The notes below the pieces were generated by a model. It was given only the letters and a program-made list of their open reading frames with translations. It made no database searches and was not told the DNA's origin. From the NCBI RefSeq assembly GCF_030504625.1, contig NZ_JAUKWH010000002.1:62001-126000 (forward strand): DNA of 64,000 nucleotides. Direction: 5' to 3'. Both the position numbers and the translations under genes were made by a program. Shown in pieces: positions 1 through 8,247 of the stretch (its first letter is position 1; each line of letters begins with the position of its first letter). This stretch comes from Neisseria sp. MVDL19-042950. Lineage in GTDB: Bacteria; Pseudomonadota; Gammaproteobacteria; Burkholderiales; Neisseriaceae.

Positions 1-2140
1 CACTGGTGAGCAGGATTTCCTCTTTCGCCGCTACCGTTACTTTGCCGGCACTGCTGGTTAAGACGGCATCTTTGAGGGCGTTGATCTGCATTTCATCGTT
101 CTGTGCCTGAATCTCCACTTTGCCCTGATTGGCCTGTAACTTCGCCCCGTTGCTTTGGGCAAACAGGTTGACGCTCTCGACCGCATGGGCGGTGAAGTTT
201 TGGCCGGCGCTGATGTCGGTGTCGCCGCCGCTGATGTGGTGGATGTGTTGGCCGGCACTGTGCAGTTGGCTTTGCGCGGTGGCGGTGGCGATGCCGTCGG
301 GAGCGGATTGGATGATGCCCGCGCGTTGCAACCGTTTGAGGCTGTCGTTCAGACGGCCGGCCTGTGCTTCGGCTGCGGTGGCTTCGTTTTTGGCGGTGTG
401 GGCGGCTTGGTTGAGGCTTTTGGCCAAACTGAGTGCCTGTTCCATTTGGGCAATGGCGGCATCCATATCCAATACCTGTCCCGAAGCCTGATTTTGGGCA
501 TCGGCACTGATGAACAAACCCTTACCCGCCCTCAGAGCCCCCCAACTGTCGGTACGCAACTCGAAGCCTTCGCCGTTATCACCTCGTTTTTGTCGTTGGC
601 CGTCGACGATATGGCCGAGGTTAAGCTGGCTCTTGCCGTATTCGGTCGCCAGTTTGATGTGTTCCTGTCCCTGTTTGTCTTCCATCCGCAGTTTGTTATT
701 GGCCCAAGTACGGATAACGTTGCGGGTGTTCCAGTCGGCGGGCACGTGGTCGGGGTGGGAACTGTCGTGCATCACGCCGCTGATGTAGGGTCTGTCGGGA
801 TTGCCCTGCACGAACGACAACATCACTTCGGTGCCTTCGTGGAGCGGGAAGTGTTGGCCGTAGGCGGGGCCGGCATAGGGTTTGGCTAAGCGGATGGGGC
901 GGCTTTCCCCGCCCGGGCTCCATTCGTCGAGGTCGAACGGCAGTTTGACGCGGTAACGCCCCATGTTGTCGATATAGGCGTAGGTGTAGTTGCCGGGGCT
1001 GGTGATTCTGGCGGGTAAGCTGCCTTGGATCTTCGGCAGCGGGGTAATCCGTTCGGGGCGGAACACCTTGTCGGCGGGAATGGCGGTAAAGCTGTTGCGG
1101 TAGCTGTCGCTGCGGCCGCCGTGATGCTGGGCCGACACGATCAGCCAACCGTGTTCGGCTTCGGCTAAGGACGGGGCCGTCTGCAACACCCGTCCCGGAC
1201 TGACGGCGGTCACGTTGCCGCTGCCGGAGGCGACAATGCGGCGGCAGTGATCGAGCTGTTGCAGTAACGCCGTCTGCAGTTGCGCTTCCTCGGGAGTCTT
1301 GTGGTGTAAACCCCAACGGCTGTCGCGGCCGAGTAAGACGCTGTTGTCGCTGTCGGCACTCTTTGCCGTGGCTTCGGACCATAGGTCGCTGTCGGCAGCG
1401 CGGTAGTTGTAGTCGCCGACACGAATGGATTCGAGAATCGGGTTGTGGACGGTGTTGAAGGTATGGAAGGCCTCGGCACCGACACTCTCCAACCCCGCCT
1501 GAGGCCGGTAGGGATACGGCAGACTACTGCGGCGGCAATAATGGCCGGCATCGTCGCCGAATACCGCCACATCGCCATACTCCTCATGTTGTTCGAAGGC
1601 GTACCAGATGCCTTCCTCCTCGCACAGCCGGTTGATGAAGGCGAAGTCGCTTTCCTGATACTGGGTTACATACTCGCGTACGGCGTACTCGCGCGAAGTG
1701 TGGAAACGGAAATCGACACCGGCGAAGCGGTGGTGCTTCAACACCGCGGCGATGATGTCGGGCACGGATTGGTTTTGAAACAGCCGCGAGGCGGTAAAGT
1801 GTGTTAGAGCCGCTAAACGCGGCTCCAACATCAAACGGTAACGGGTTTCGTCGGCGGAGGTGTCCAGCCGCTCGCAACGGGTGATGATGCCGTGCCAGCT
1901 TTTCAACGCATCGGGGGCGAGCATGCCTTCGATTAATCCTAACGCATCGGAGCTGACGGGGGTAACGGTAAAGGTGGCGGTTTGGTTGATATACGACGAC
2001 AGCGGTAGGTCGGCATCGCTGGAGGTGAGTTCGATATCGAGACGGTAGGTGTTGTTGAGGGCTTCGCTGGCGGTGAAGGAGACGACGGAAAGGTTGGGGC
2101 TGAAGCGGGAGAAGCGGAGATGGTAGGATTGGGTTTGCAT
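1..2140 (-). CDS. vgrG: Type VI secretion system tip protein VgrG/TssI, 3' end beyond window
   Basis: About 713 codons are open from ATG at 2140 down to base 1 with no stop, so the C-terminus lies outside the window. VgrG trimers form the spike tip of the type VI secretion needle and carry effectors. The N-terminal half fits the gp27-like base: MQTQSYHLRFSRFSPNLS, then a VPDIIAAVLKHH block and ESDFAFINRLCEEEGIWYAF, which are typical VgrG landmarks around residues 120-180. Around residues 410-450 the gp5-like OB-fold signature appears (GPAYGQHFPLHEGTEVMLSF, then GNPDRPYISG). The remainder is the DUF2345-type region with the repetitive spike-like pattern. No other type VI gene is visible, so whether this belongs to a full locus or is an orphan tip gene cannot be told. 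Confidence is high for the family. Confidence 0.9.
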   Translation of the reverse strand, partial: MQTQSYHLRFSRFSPNLSVVSFTASEALNNTYRLDIELTSSDADLPLSSYINQTATFTVTPVSSDALGLIEGMLAPDALKSWHGIITRCERLDTSADETRYRLMLEPRLAALTHFTASRLFQNQSVPDIIAAVLKHHRFAGVDFRFHTSREYAVREYVTQYQESDFAFINRLCEEEGIWYAFEQHEEYGDVAVFGDDAGHYCRRSSLPYPYRPQAGLESVGAEAFHTFNTVHNPILESIRVGDYNYRAADSDLWSEATAKSADSDNSVLLGRDSRWGLHHKTPEEAQLQTALLQQLDHCRRIVASGSGNVTAVSPGRVLQTAPSLAEAEHGWLIVSAQHHGGRSDSYRNSFTAIPADKVFRPERITPLPKIQGSLPARITSPGNYTYAYIDNMGRYRVKLPFDLDEWSPGGESRPIRLAKPYAGPAYGQHFPLHEGTEVMLSFVQGNPDRPYISGVMHDSSHPDHVPADWNTRNVIRTWANNKLRMEDKQGQEHIKLATEYGKSQLNLGHIVDGQRQKRGDNGEGFELRTDSWGALRAGKGLFISADAQNQASGQVLDMDAAIAQMEQALSLAKSLNQAAHTAKNEATAAEAQAGRLNDSLKRLQRAGIIQSAPDGIATATAQSQLHSAGQHIHHISGGDTDISAGQNFTAHAVESVNLFAQSNGAKLQANQGKVEIQAQNDEMQINALKDAVLTSSAGKVTVAAKEEILLTS

Positions 2141-2213
2141 GATAGGCAATCTGCTGGAAAAATAAGCAAGATTTTAAACCATACGGGTATTGTTATGCTA
2201 TCCGGTTTAAATG

Positions 2214-2258
2214 AAAGGCCGTCTGAAAAGCTGAGCGGCTTGTTTCAGACGGCCTTTA
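2214..2258. terminator. Inverted DUS pair between vgrG and the lipoprotein gene
   Basis: AGGCCGTCTGAA and its reverse complement face each other about 14 bases apart and can form a strong hairpin followed by T-rich sequence. It lies just downstream of the stop of the arsC-like/lipoprotein side and upstream of the vgrG start, so it probably ends the minus-strand lipoprotein transcript only if read through; its main function may be DNA uptake. Confidence 0.5.
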
Positions 2259-2279
2259 TTGGTTGGCCAAATAGAGTGT

Positions 2280-2933
2280 TTACGGCTGTTTCAGTTCGCG
2301 AATATCGCGCCAGCCGTCGTTGGTTTTAATCAGTGTGGCGGTTTGGTGAACGTCTTGTTTGGCATGTTCCCAGTCTTTGCCGCTTTCTTTCAATAGTTTT
2401 TCCGCCCAACGTTCCGGTTCGAAGCGGGCTTCGTAAGATACTTTGGTCATGATCACGCCGTTGTAGGGGGCGGGTTCGGTAAACCAGTTGATTTTTTTAA
2501 CGGTTTGTTTGCCGAGGCAGAAACGCGGGCCTTGCGGGGTAAGTCGGGTACGGGTTTGGCCTTTTTCGGTTAATGTGTATACGCGGATTTTGATGTTGTT
2601 TTTGCTGTCGAGTACGTTCAATGTTTCGGATTCGCCTTTTTTATATAAGCCTTCGCTGTCGAGAATCTGCATTTGTTTGATGGCTTGTTCGTTAACGTTT
2701 TTGCCGTCGAGGTTTTTTTCGACGATTTTGATAACGGGCTCTCCTAAAACGGTGTCGGTTGATATGATATTGATACCGTTATGGTTTTGTACGTTCAAGG
2801 CGATGGGCAGGCAAACGCTGTTGCCTGATGCATAGCGGTTGATGGTTTTTTCGAAGGTTGTTTTATCGGCATTGTTGCCGTTGGAACAGGCGGCCAACAG
2901 CAAGGCGGCTGCGGTTAGGGTAAGTTTATTCAT
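2280..2933 (-). CDS. Predicted lipoprotein of unknown function
   Basis: A 217-residue protein starting MNKLTLTAAALLLAACSNGN, a lipoprotein signal peptide with lipobox LAAC, so Cys16 or thereabouts should be lipidated after cleavage. I chose ATG at 2933 over the in-frame start at 2981 because it begins the signal peptide and has GGAG about 7 bases upstream. The mature part is polar with several charged stretches and a near C-terminal ERWAEKLLKESGKDWEHAK helix; I recognise no enzymatic motif. It is divergent from the ArsC/Spx-like gene. Function unknown. Confidence 0.8.
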   Translation of the reverse strand: MNKLTLTAAALLLAACSNGNNADKTTFEKTINRYASGNSVCLPIALNVQNHNGINIISTDTVLGEPVIKIVEKNLDGKNVNEQAIKQMQILDSEGLYKKGESETLNVLDSKNNIKIRVYTLTEKGQTRTRLTPQGPRFCLGKQTVKKINWFTEPAPYNGVIMTKVSYEARFEPERWAEKLLKESGKDWEHAKQDVHQTATLIKTNDGWRDIRELKQP

Positions 2934-3017
2934 GCGTATCTCCAAGATGTAGGGAACGGCTGCTAGCATAGCCCTTTTCATGCTTCATGACAAACCCTTC
3001 CGGTATCCGTACAATAC

Positions 3018-3029
3018 AGGTCGTCTGAA
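3018..3029 (+). repeat. Variant uptake sequence AGGTCGTCTGAA
   Basis: This 12-mer differs by one base from the AG-DUS used elsewhere in the window and equals the dialect described for the N. mucosa group (AG-mucDUS). It lies just upstream of the ArsC/Spx-like start. One occurrence may be chance mutation. Confidence 0.6.
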
Positions 3030-3048
3030 ATATATCGAAGTGAATCCG

Positions 3049-3399
3049 ATGACGATTATTTATGGTATTCCGAACTGCGACACCGTTAAAAAAGCCCGTG
3101 CTTGGTTGGCGGAAAACGGTATTGTTGCCGAATTTGTCGATTTCAAAAAAACGCCGCCGGATGAAGGGTTGGTGCAAAGCTGGCTGAAGGATATTCCGCT
3201 GGAAACGCTGCTCAACAAACGCGGCACGACTTGGCGCAAACTTACCGCTGAAGAACAGGCGTTGGCCGATACTCGGGAAGGTGCCGTGGGTTTGATGGTT
3301 GCGCAGCCGAGTTTGATCAAACGCCCTGTTTTGAACTGCAACGGGCGGTTTTATGCCGGTTTTCAGACGGCCTCTTACGAAGAGATTTTCGCTAAATAA
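3049..3399 (+). CDS. ArsC/Spx-family (YffB-like) thioredoxin-fold protein
   Basis: A 116-residue protein with the arsenate-reductase-like fold: MTIIYGIPNCDTVKKARAWL places Cys9 in the redox position followed by the T-x-K-x-A helix. The length and the C-terminal block QPSLIKRPVLNCNGRFYAGF match the YffB/ArsC-related family, in which KRP is conserved. The family is thought to be glutathione- or thiol-dependent, but true arsenate reduction is not shown for YffB members. The start at ATG 3049 removes 23 residues of unlikely upstream extension. No arsenic genes are nearby, so an arsenic role is not indicated. Confidence 0.85.
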   Translation: MTIIYGIPNCDTVKKARAWLAENGIVAEFVDFKKTPPDEGLVQSWLKDIPLETLLNKRGTTWRKLTAEEQALADTREGAVGLMVAQPSLIKRPVLNCNGRFYAGFQTASYEEIFAK

Positions 3400-3452
3400 G
3401 GGATTGGCAACGAAAGGCCGTCTGAAAATATGCACTTCCTTTTTGAATTCGG

Positions 3453-3560
3453 AGTACGGTTAAATTCATTCGAACCGTGCTGTTGATATCGGAAGTTTGG
3501 AGTGTATCGGCCCGCAAGCAAACTGCACCTTCATTAAGTTGGAGGTGCAGTTTATATTTT
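3453..3560 (+). ncRNA. Two-hairpin element ending in a terminator-like stem
   Basis: Inside a 360-base gap before the symporter, two perfect or near-perfect hairpins lie in tandem. The first is AGTACGGTT (3453-3461) with AACCGTGCT (3473-3481). The second is AAACTGCACCT (3520-3530) with AGGTGCAGTTT (3543-3553), followed by ATATTTT. Such an arrangement could be a small RNA with its own terminator, or simply the terminator of the upstream gene. No promoter is convincing. The gap otherwise holds one DUS at about 3417 and one inverted DUS at about 3560. Confidence 0.3.
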
Positions 3561-3763
3561 CAGACGGCCTGTCGGTATATATAAGGTATATTTGTATCGT
3601 TACCGCGGTTTATACGTGTTTTTTCCGTTGTCGGCCGGTTTCGGAAAATGCCGACGGGCAAAATAATCACCGATTAAAGCAGGTTAACCCCAGCTTGCAT
3701 TTCTTAACTCCTTATGCTGAAATGCCGTAAATCAGAATAATGCCAATATTGAGGAGTGAGTGC

Positions 3764-5140
3764 ATGGATGTATTGAAGAATTTTTTCGACACCGTCGGCA
3801 GTTGGGTTTGGGGGCCGGTGATGCTGATATTGCTGGTTGGCACGGGCGTGCTGTTGACGTTCATGCTGAAAGGCTTGCAGTTCAGCATGTTGGGTTATGC
3901 TTTGAAGCAAGCGTTCAGGCCGCATACGAAAAAGGAAGACGGTAGCGATCACGATGGCGATATTTCTCATTTCGGTGCGTTGATGACCGCGCTTTCGGCT
4001 ACCATCGGCACGGGTAATATCGCCGGCGTTGCTACGGCGGTTGTGGCGGGCGGTCCGGGAGCGGTATTTTGGATGTGGATTACTGCTATTTTCGGTATGG
4101 CGACCAAATACGGCGAAGGTGTATTGGCGGTGAAATACCGTACCGTTAACAGAAAAGGCGAGATGTCGGGCGGCCCGATGTATTACATCGAACGCGGTTT
4201 GGGCCGCAAATGGAAATGGCTGGCTTATGCTTTCGCTTTGTTCGGTACGGTGGCTTCGTTCGGTATCGGCAGTTCGGTGCAGTCGAATTCGGTAGCGCAA
4301 GCGATTCATACCAGTTTCAATGTCGATCCTGTTTATACCGGCATTGTTTTGACGATTCTTACGGCGATTGTGGTGTTGGGCGGTATCCGCAGCATTGCGA
4401 CCGCCTCTTCGTTTATCGTGCCGGTGATGGCGGTGCTTTATGTGCTGGGCGGCTTGGGCATTATCTTGCTTAACCTGCCTCTGGTCGCGCCCGCTATCCA
4501 ACTGATTCTGACCGATGCTTTTACCGGGCAGGCCGTGGCCGGCGGTGCGATCGGCAGCGTTATCCGTTACGGCGTGGCGCGCGGCGTGTTTTCAAACGAA
4601 GCCGGTATGGGTTCGGCTCCGATTGCGGCGGCGGCAGCCAAAACCGACCATCCCGTGCGTCAGGCATTGGTTTCTATGACCGGCACGTTTCTGGATACCA
4701 TCGTGGTGTGTTCGATTACCGGCATCGTGTTGGTAATGGGGCTGCTGGGTGCTGACGGCGGATTTGTGAAACCCGAAATTTCAGGTGCGGCGTTGACGAC
4801 CACGACTTTTAACCGGCTTTTGCCCGGCCCCGGCGGTTGGATCGTTACCATCGGTTTGATTTTCTTCGCGTATTCCACCATCTTGGGTTGGTGTTACTAC
4901 GGCGAAAAATGTGCGGCTTACGTGTTCGGCGACAGTTTCGCAAACTTATATCGGGTGTTTTATGTGGCTACCGTGATGTTGGGTACGGTGGTAAGCCTTG
5001 ATTTGGTTTGGTTGGCGGCGGATACGTTCAACGGCCTGATGGCGGTTCCGAACTTGATTGCCCTGATTCTGCTGTCGAAGATTATCGTCAGCGAAACGCA
5101 GGATTTCAAAGCCAAGCGCAGAAGCGGCGAACTGCCTTAA
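3764..5140 (+). CDS. Alanine/sodium symporter family (AGCS) transporter
   Basis: A 458-residue inner-membrane protein of the alanine or glycine:cation symporter family, which imports small neutral amino acids with Na+. Typical signatures are present: SATIGTGNIAGVATAV (about residues 83-100), GPGAVFWMWITAIFGMATKYGE, GGPMYYIERGLG and GVFSNEAGMGSAPIAAAAA (about 275-295). About ten hydrophobic segments are visible. ATG 3764 is chosen because GAGGAG lies about 8 bases upstream; the in-frame ATG at 3740 precedes that ribosome site. The gene stands alone and ends at a good terminator. Substrate specificity between alanine and glycine is not readable. Confidence 0.92.
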   Translation: MDVLKNFFDTVGSWVWGPVMLILLVGTGVLLTFMLKGLQFSMLGYALKQAFRPHTKKEDGSDHDGDISHFGALMTALSATIGTGNIAGVATAVVAGGPGAVFWMWITAIFGMATKYGEGVLAVKYRTVNRKGEMSGGPMYYIERGLGRKWKWLAYAFALFGTVASFGIGSSVQSNSVAQAIHTSFNVDPVYTGIVLTILTAIVVLGGIRSIATASSFIVPVMAVLYVLGGLGIILLNLPLVAPAIQLILTDAFTGQAVAGGAIGSVIRYGVARGVFSNEAGMGSAPIAAAAAKTDHPVRQALVSMTGTFLDTIVVCSITGIVLVMGLLGADGGFVKPEISGAALTTTTFNRLLPGPGGWIVTIGLIFFAYSTILGWCYYGEKCAAYVFGDSFANLYRVFYVATVMLGTVVSLDLVWLAADTFNGLMAVPNLIALILLSKIIVSETQDFKAKRRSGELP

Positions 5141-5172
5141 TCTTTACCGTTTTGCTGCAAAGGTTTTTCAGA

Positions 5173-5205
5173 CGGCCTGAGCGTATTGCTCGGGCCGTTT
5201 TGTTT
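5173..5205 (+). terminator. Rho-independent terminator after the symporter gene
   Basis: A ten-pair stem CGGCCTGAGC / GCTCGGGCCG with a five-base loop GTATT is followed by TTTTGTTT. The left arm grows out of an inverted DUS, so uptake sequence and terminator are fused. A forward DUS follows directly at about 5206. Confidence 0.8.
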
Positions 5206-5302
5206 GAGGCCGTCTGAAAAGCCTGTGAGCCGTATTGTTTTGCATAGCGATATAATGTTGCCGATGAGTGAGGATGAATATTTGAAAAGGCCGTCTGAAA
5301 AC

Positions 5303-5977
5303 ATGAAAACCGTTTGTTTCGTTACCGGTACCGATACCGAGGTGGGCAAAACGTTCTGCACCGCCGCCTTGCTGCATGCCGCATCGCAGGCAGGGTACCG
5401 CAGTATCGGGTTCAAGCCGGTAGCCTCGGAAGCGGATGCCGAAGGATACAATGCCGACGTATTGGCTCTGCAAGCCGCTTCCGCCGTGAAGCTGCCGTAT
5501 CACATGCATAACCGTTATACCTTTGCCGAAGCCACCGCTCCGCATCTTGCCGCGGCGGACGAGGGCAGAAAGATAGAGATGCAAGTATTGAGCGGCGGGC
5601 TGCAAGCGGTTAAAGAGAAAGGCGATTTTATTCTGACGGAAGGAGCCGGAGGTTGGTTTACACCGTTGAGCGGCGGGGCCGATTTTGCCGATTGGGTGGC
5701 GGCGGAAAAATTGCCCGTTATCTTAGTGGCGGGCATGAAACTCGGCTGCATCAACCATGCGCTTTTGACGGTGCAAGCCGTTAAGCATGCCGGGCTGCCT
5801 TTGGCGGGATGGATTGCCAACTGTATCAGCGCACAGCCGCATCGTTTGGATGATTATTTGGCCACTTTGAAGCAACGCCTTCCCGCGCCCTTACTCGGTG
5901 TGATGCCGTATTTGCCGGACGGCGGGGCGGAAGAGGCGGCACGTTATCTGGATGTAAAACCGTTGGAGGCCGTCTGA
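5303..5977 (+). CDS. bioD: Dethiobiotin synthetase
   Basis: A 224-residue protein that would close the ureido ring of dethiobiotin from 7,8-diaminononanoate, CO2 and ATP in biotin synthesis. The P-loop is at the N-terminus (VTGTDTEVGKT, residues 6-16), and ILTEGAGGWFTPL (about 110-122) is the family EGAGG motif. ATG 5303 directly follows a DUS and gives the normal family length; the longer reading from 5186 would translate the DUS and terminator. The last codons GAG GCC GTC TGA are themselves a DUS, so the protein ends in EAV. The next gene starts 5 bases later. No other bio gene is in view. Confidence 0.93.
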   Translation: MKTVCFVTGTDTEVGKTFCTAALLHAASQAGYRSIGFKPVASEADAEGYNADVLALQAASAVKLPYHMHNRYTFAEATAPHLAAADEGRKIEMQVLSGGLQAVKEKGDFILTEGAGGWFTPLSGGADFADWVAAEKLPVILVAGMKLGCINHALLTVQAVKHAGLPLAGWIANCISAQPHRLDDYLATLKQRLPAPLLGVMPYLPDGGAEEAARYLDVKPLEAV

Positions 5978-5981
5978 AACC

Positions 5982-6356
5982 ATGTTTGTGGTGCAAAGAA
6001 TTTACGATTACCAACCGGAACGGCAAGATTTTCAGGCGGCCGTGTTTGTCGACCGCCTTTATCCGCGCGGAATTGCCAAAGAGAAGATGGCTGCGGCGGA
6101 ATGGTTGAAAGACCTTACGCCGAGCACGCAACTACGCCGTTGGTATCATGAAAACCCCGGGCAGCGTTTTGAAGCGTTTGCCGTGCGCTATGTCGGGGAA
6201 CTGCAGGGAGAAAGGCAGCAACAAGCGATAGGCCGTCTGAAAACATTGGCGGCTGAAAACCGCGCGGTGTTACTGTTGACCGCCGTGAAGCAACCCATCC
6301 GTTCGCATGTATCCGTGCTGGAGGAATATTTGGGAGAACGGTTTATTTATCGGTAG
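5982..6356 (+). CDS. DUF488 family protein (YeaO-like)
   Basis: A 124-residue protein starting MFVVQRIYDYQPERQ, with FVDRLYPRGIAKEKM and LRRWYHENPGQRFEAF, the hallmarks of the small DUF488/YeaO family. The function of the family is not established. It starts 5 bases after the bioD stop, with the DUS lying across the junction, so the two are probably co-transcribed. The shared transcript does not by itself imply a role in biotin metabolism. Confidence 0.85.
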   Translation: MFVVQRIYDYQPERQDFQAAVFVDRLYPRGIAKEKMAAAEWLKDLTPSTQLRRWYHENPGQRFEAFAVRYVGELQGERQQQAIGRLKTLAAENRAVLLLTAVKQPIRSHVSVLEEYLGERFIYR

Positions 6357-6521
6357 CGGCAAGACTTCAGGCTGTCTGAATCTTTGAATCGCCTTTCAAA
6401 GTTCGAACACGGTTGTATCATCAAATGACAGATATCAAGCCGAGGAAAAAGACCCGACTGAGAGGCAAGTTCATCTTTTCAGACGGCCTTTTTATGTGTA
6501 AAGAAACAGATGCAGGGGGAA

Positions 6522-7343
6522 TTAATCTCTGTATAAACGCCAGAAATGCGCCAGAGGGCCGCGGCCTTTGCCCAGCCGCCAGCCTGCGCCTCTCTCGATA
6601 GCTCCGTGCAGATAGGTTTTGGCCGCGGCAACGGCAGTATTCAGATTGGTATGCTGCGGGCGCAGGGCGGCGATGGCGGCGGACAATGTGCAGCCTGTGC
6701 CGTGGGTATGCGGCGTGTCAATACGGCTGTTGCAGAAACATTGGGGTTCGCGTTCATAAGCCATCAGCCAATCGCGGGCTTCTTTGCTGTTTTCCCAATG
6801 TCCTCCTTTGAGCAGCACGGCTTTTGCTCCTTTTTCTAAAAGTTGTTTGCCTTGTTCCAGCATTTCGGTTTCATCTTTTGCAAGCGGGGTGTCCGTTAAC
6901 CGGGCCAGTTCGTCTAGATTGGGTGTGATGAGATCGGCTAATGGTAAGAGCTCCGTACAGATGGTTTCAACGGTGTCGTCCAAGGCAAGTTTTTCTCCCG
7001 ATGTGGCAGTTAATATAGGATCCAGCACCACAAACGGTACGCTGTATTTACGCAAGGCTGCTGCCACGGCCAGAATGGATGCTTTGTCGGGCAGCATGCC
7101 GATTTTGACCGAGTCGAAACGGATGTCGGAGAGGACGGAATGGCATTGCTCGGCAATCATTTCCGGCGGAATCACATACACGCCTTGCACACCTTGTGTA
7201 TTTTGTGCGGTAACGGCGGTAACCACGCTGGCTCCGTAAGCGCCGAGCGCACCGAATGTTTTTAAATCTGCCTGAATGCCTGCGCCGCCGCCGGAATCGG
7301 AGCCGGCTATGGTAAGCGAGCGGGTAAGCGGTTTGTTCGGCAT
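6522..7343 (-). CDS. thiD: Hydroxymethylpyrimidine/phosphomethylpyrimidine kinase
   Basis: A 273-residue ribokinase-fold kinase that phosphorylates HMP and HMP-P for thiamine synthesis. The N-terminus LTIAGSDSGGGAGIQADLKTF and the motif THGTGCTLSAAIAAL (about residues 218-232, with the anion hole and catalytic Asp/Cys-type region) are diagnostic. The DUS-free N-terminal start MPNKPLTRS at 7343 gives the usual length. I looked upstream for a TPP riboswitch (thi box) and did not see one. It stands alone and converges on the DUF488 side. Confidence 0.94.
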   Translation of the reverse strand: MPNKPLTRSLTIAGSDSGGGAGIQADLKTFGALGAYGASVVTAVTAQNTQGVQGVYVIPPEMIAEQCHSVLSDIRFDSVKIGMLPDKASILAVAAALRKYSVPFVVLDPILTATSGEKLALDDTVETICTELLPLADLITPNLDELARLTDTPLAKDETEMLEQGKQLLEKGAKAVLLKGGHWENSKEARDWLMAYEREPQCFCNSRIDTPHTHGTGCTLSAAIAALRPQHTNLNTAVAAAKTYLHGAIERGAGWRLGKGRGPLAHFWRLYRD

Positions 7344-7470
7344 GGCGTTTCCTTTTTAATGCGTGTGTTTGGAGTATCCGACCGTTCTGCCCGTATGACG
7401 GGCGTACGGGAAGGGTGGGTTTTAAATAGATGCAGATGTTTTATTTTAGTTTCATCAGGCCGTCTGAAAA

Positions 7471-8103
7471 TCAGGGGGCGAGCCTTTCTTTAACCCATGT
7501 GCCGCTTTCAAGACGGTATTGGATGCGGTCGTGCAAACGGCTCGGGCGGCCCTGCCAGAATTCCACACGGTCGGGAATGATGATGTAGCCGCCCCAATGC
7601 GGCGGGCGCGGTACGTGCAGCGGGTGTTTCAGGCCGACTGCCGCTGCCCGCGTTACCAATACGGTTTTGCTTGAAATTACCGTGCTTTGCTCGCTGGCCC
7701 ATGCGCCGATGCGGCTGGTATAGGGGCGGGAGTCGAAGTATTGGTCGGAAGCCTCTGCGCTCAGTTTTTCAACGCTGCCTTCCACGCGCACCTGACGTTC
7801 CAATTCCGGCCAGAAGAAGGTTAGCGAAGCGAACGGATTGGCTTCCAGCGCCTGCCCTTTGCAGCTGCGGTAGTTGCTGAAAAACACGAAGCCCCTCGAA
7901 TTGACTTCTTTCAGCAAAACCATGCGGTTGCTCGGGCGGCCGTCGGCATTGACGGTGGCGACGTTCATCGCGGTCGGTTCGTTTACTTCCGCCCGCACCG
8001 CTTCGTTGAGCCAGTGTTCGAATTGCACAATCGGGCTGGCATCGCATTCGTTTTCAGATAATTCCTGTTTGCTGTAATCTTCGCGGATATGGTGTAAATC
8101 CAT
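7471..8103 (-). CDS. pdxH: Pyridoxamine 5'-phosphate oxidase
   Basis: A 210-residue FMN enzyme that oxidises pyridoxine or pyridoxamine 5'-phosphate to pyridoxal 5'-phosphate. Seen are [10 protein letters not shown] at the start, RMVLLKEVN and [11 protein letters not shown] in the FMN-binding part, and the C-terminal [25 protein letters not shown] followed by ERLAP, which is the family signature. ATG 8103 has AGGA upstream and replaces the longer in-frame start at 8136. A DUS lies just after the stop. Confidence 0.95.
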   Translation of the reverse strand: MDLHHIREDYSKQELSENECDASPIVQFEHWLNEAVRAEVNEPTAMNVATVNADGRPSNRMVLLKEVNSRGFVFFSNYRSCKGQALEANPFASLTFFWPELERQVRVEGSVEKLSAEASDQYFDSRPYTSRIGAWASEQSTVISSKTVLVTRAAAVGLKHPLHVPRPPHWGGYIIIPDRVEFWQGRPSRLHDRIQYRLESGTWVKERLAP

Positions 8104-8247
8104 GATATTTCCTAAATAATCAATAAACCGGATCATCGTGCGCTTGCAGGTGCGCAGTTTGGCATTGCGTCGGCATCTTCAAATCGTAACAGAGTATGTA
8201 TGGTAAGCCATTTCAGCATGAAAGCATACCGATGTTTTCAGACGGCC

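Noticed and set aside
155-889. Plus-strand open frame of 244 codons
   Set aside because: It lies opposite vgrG, whose reading frame is continuous and has clear VgrG motifs; the plus-strand translation shows no domain.
1-2140. vgrG looking broken into several short frames
   Set aside because: Reading the minus strand from ATG 2140 gave one uninterrupted frame to the window edge; the short frames are in other registers.
7344-7470. TPP riboswitch upstream of thiD
   Set aside because: The thi-box CTGAGA and ACCTGA elements are not present.
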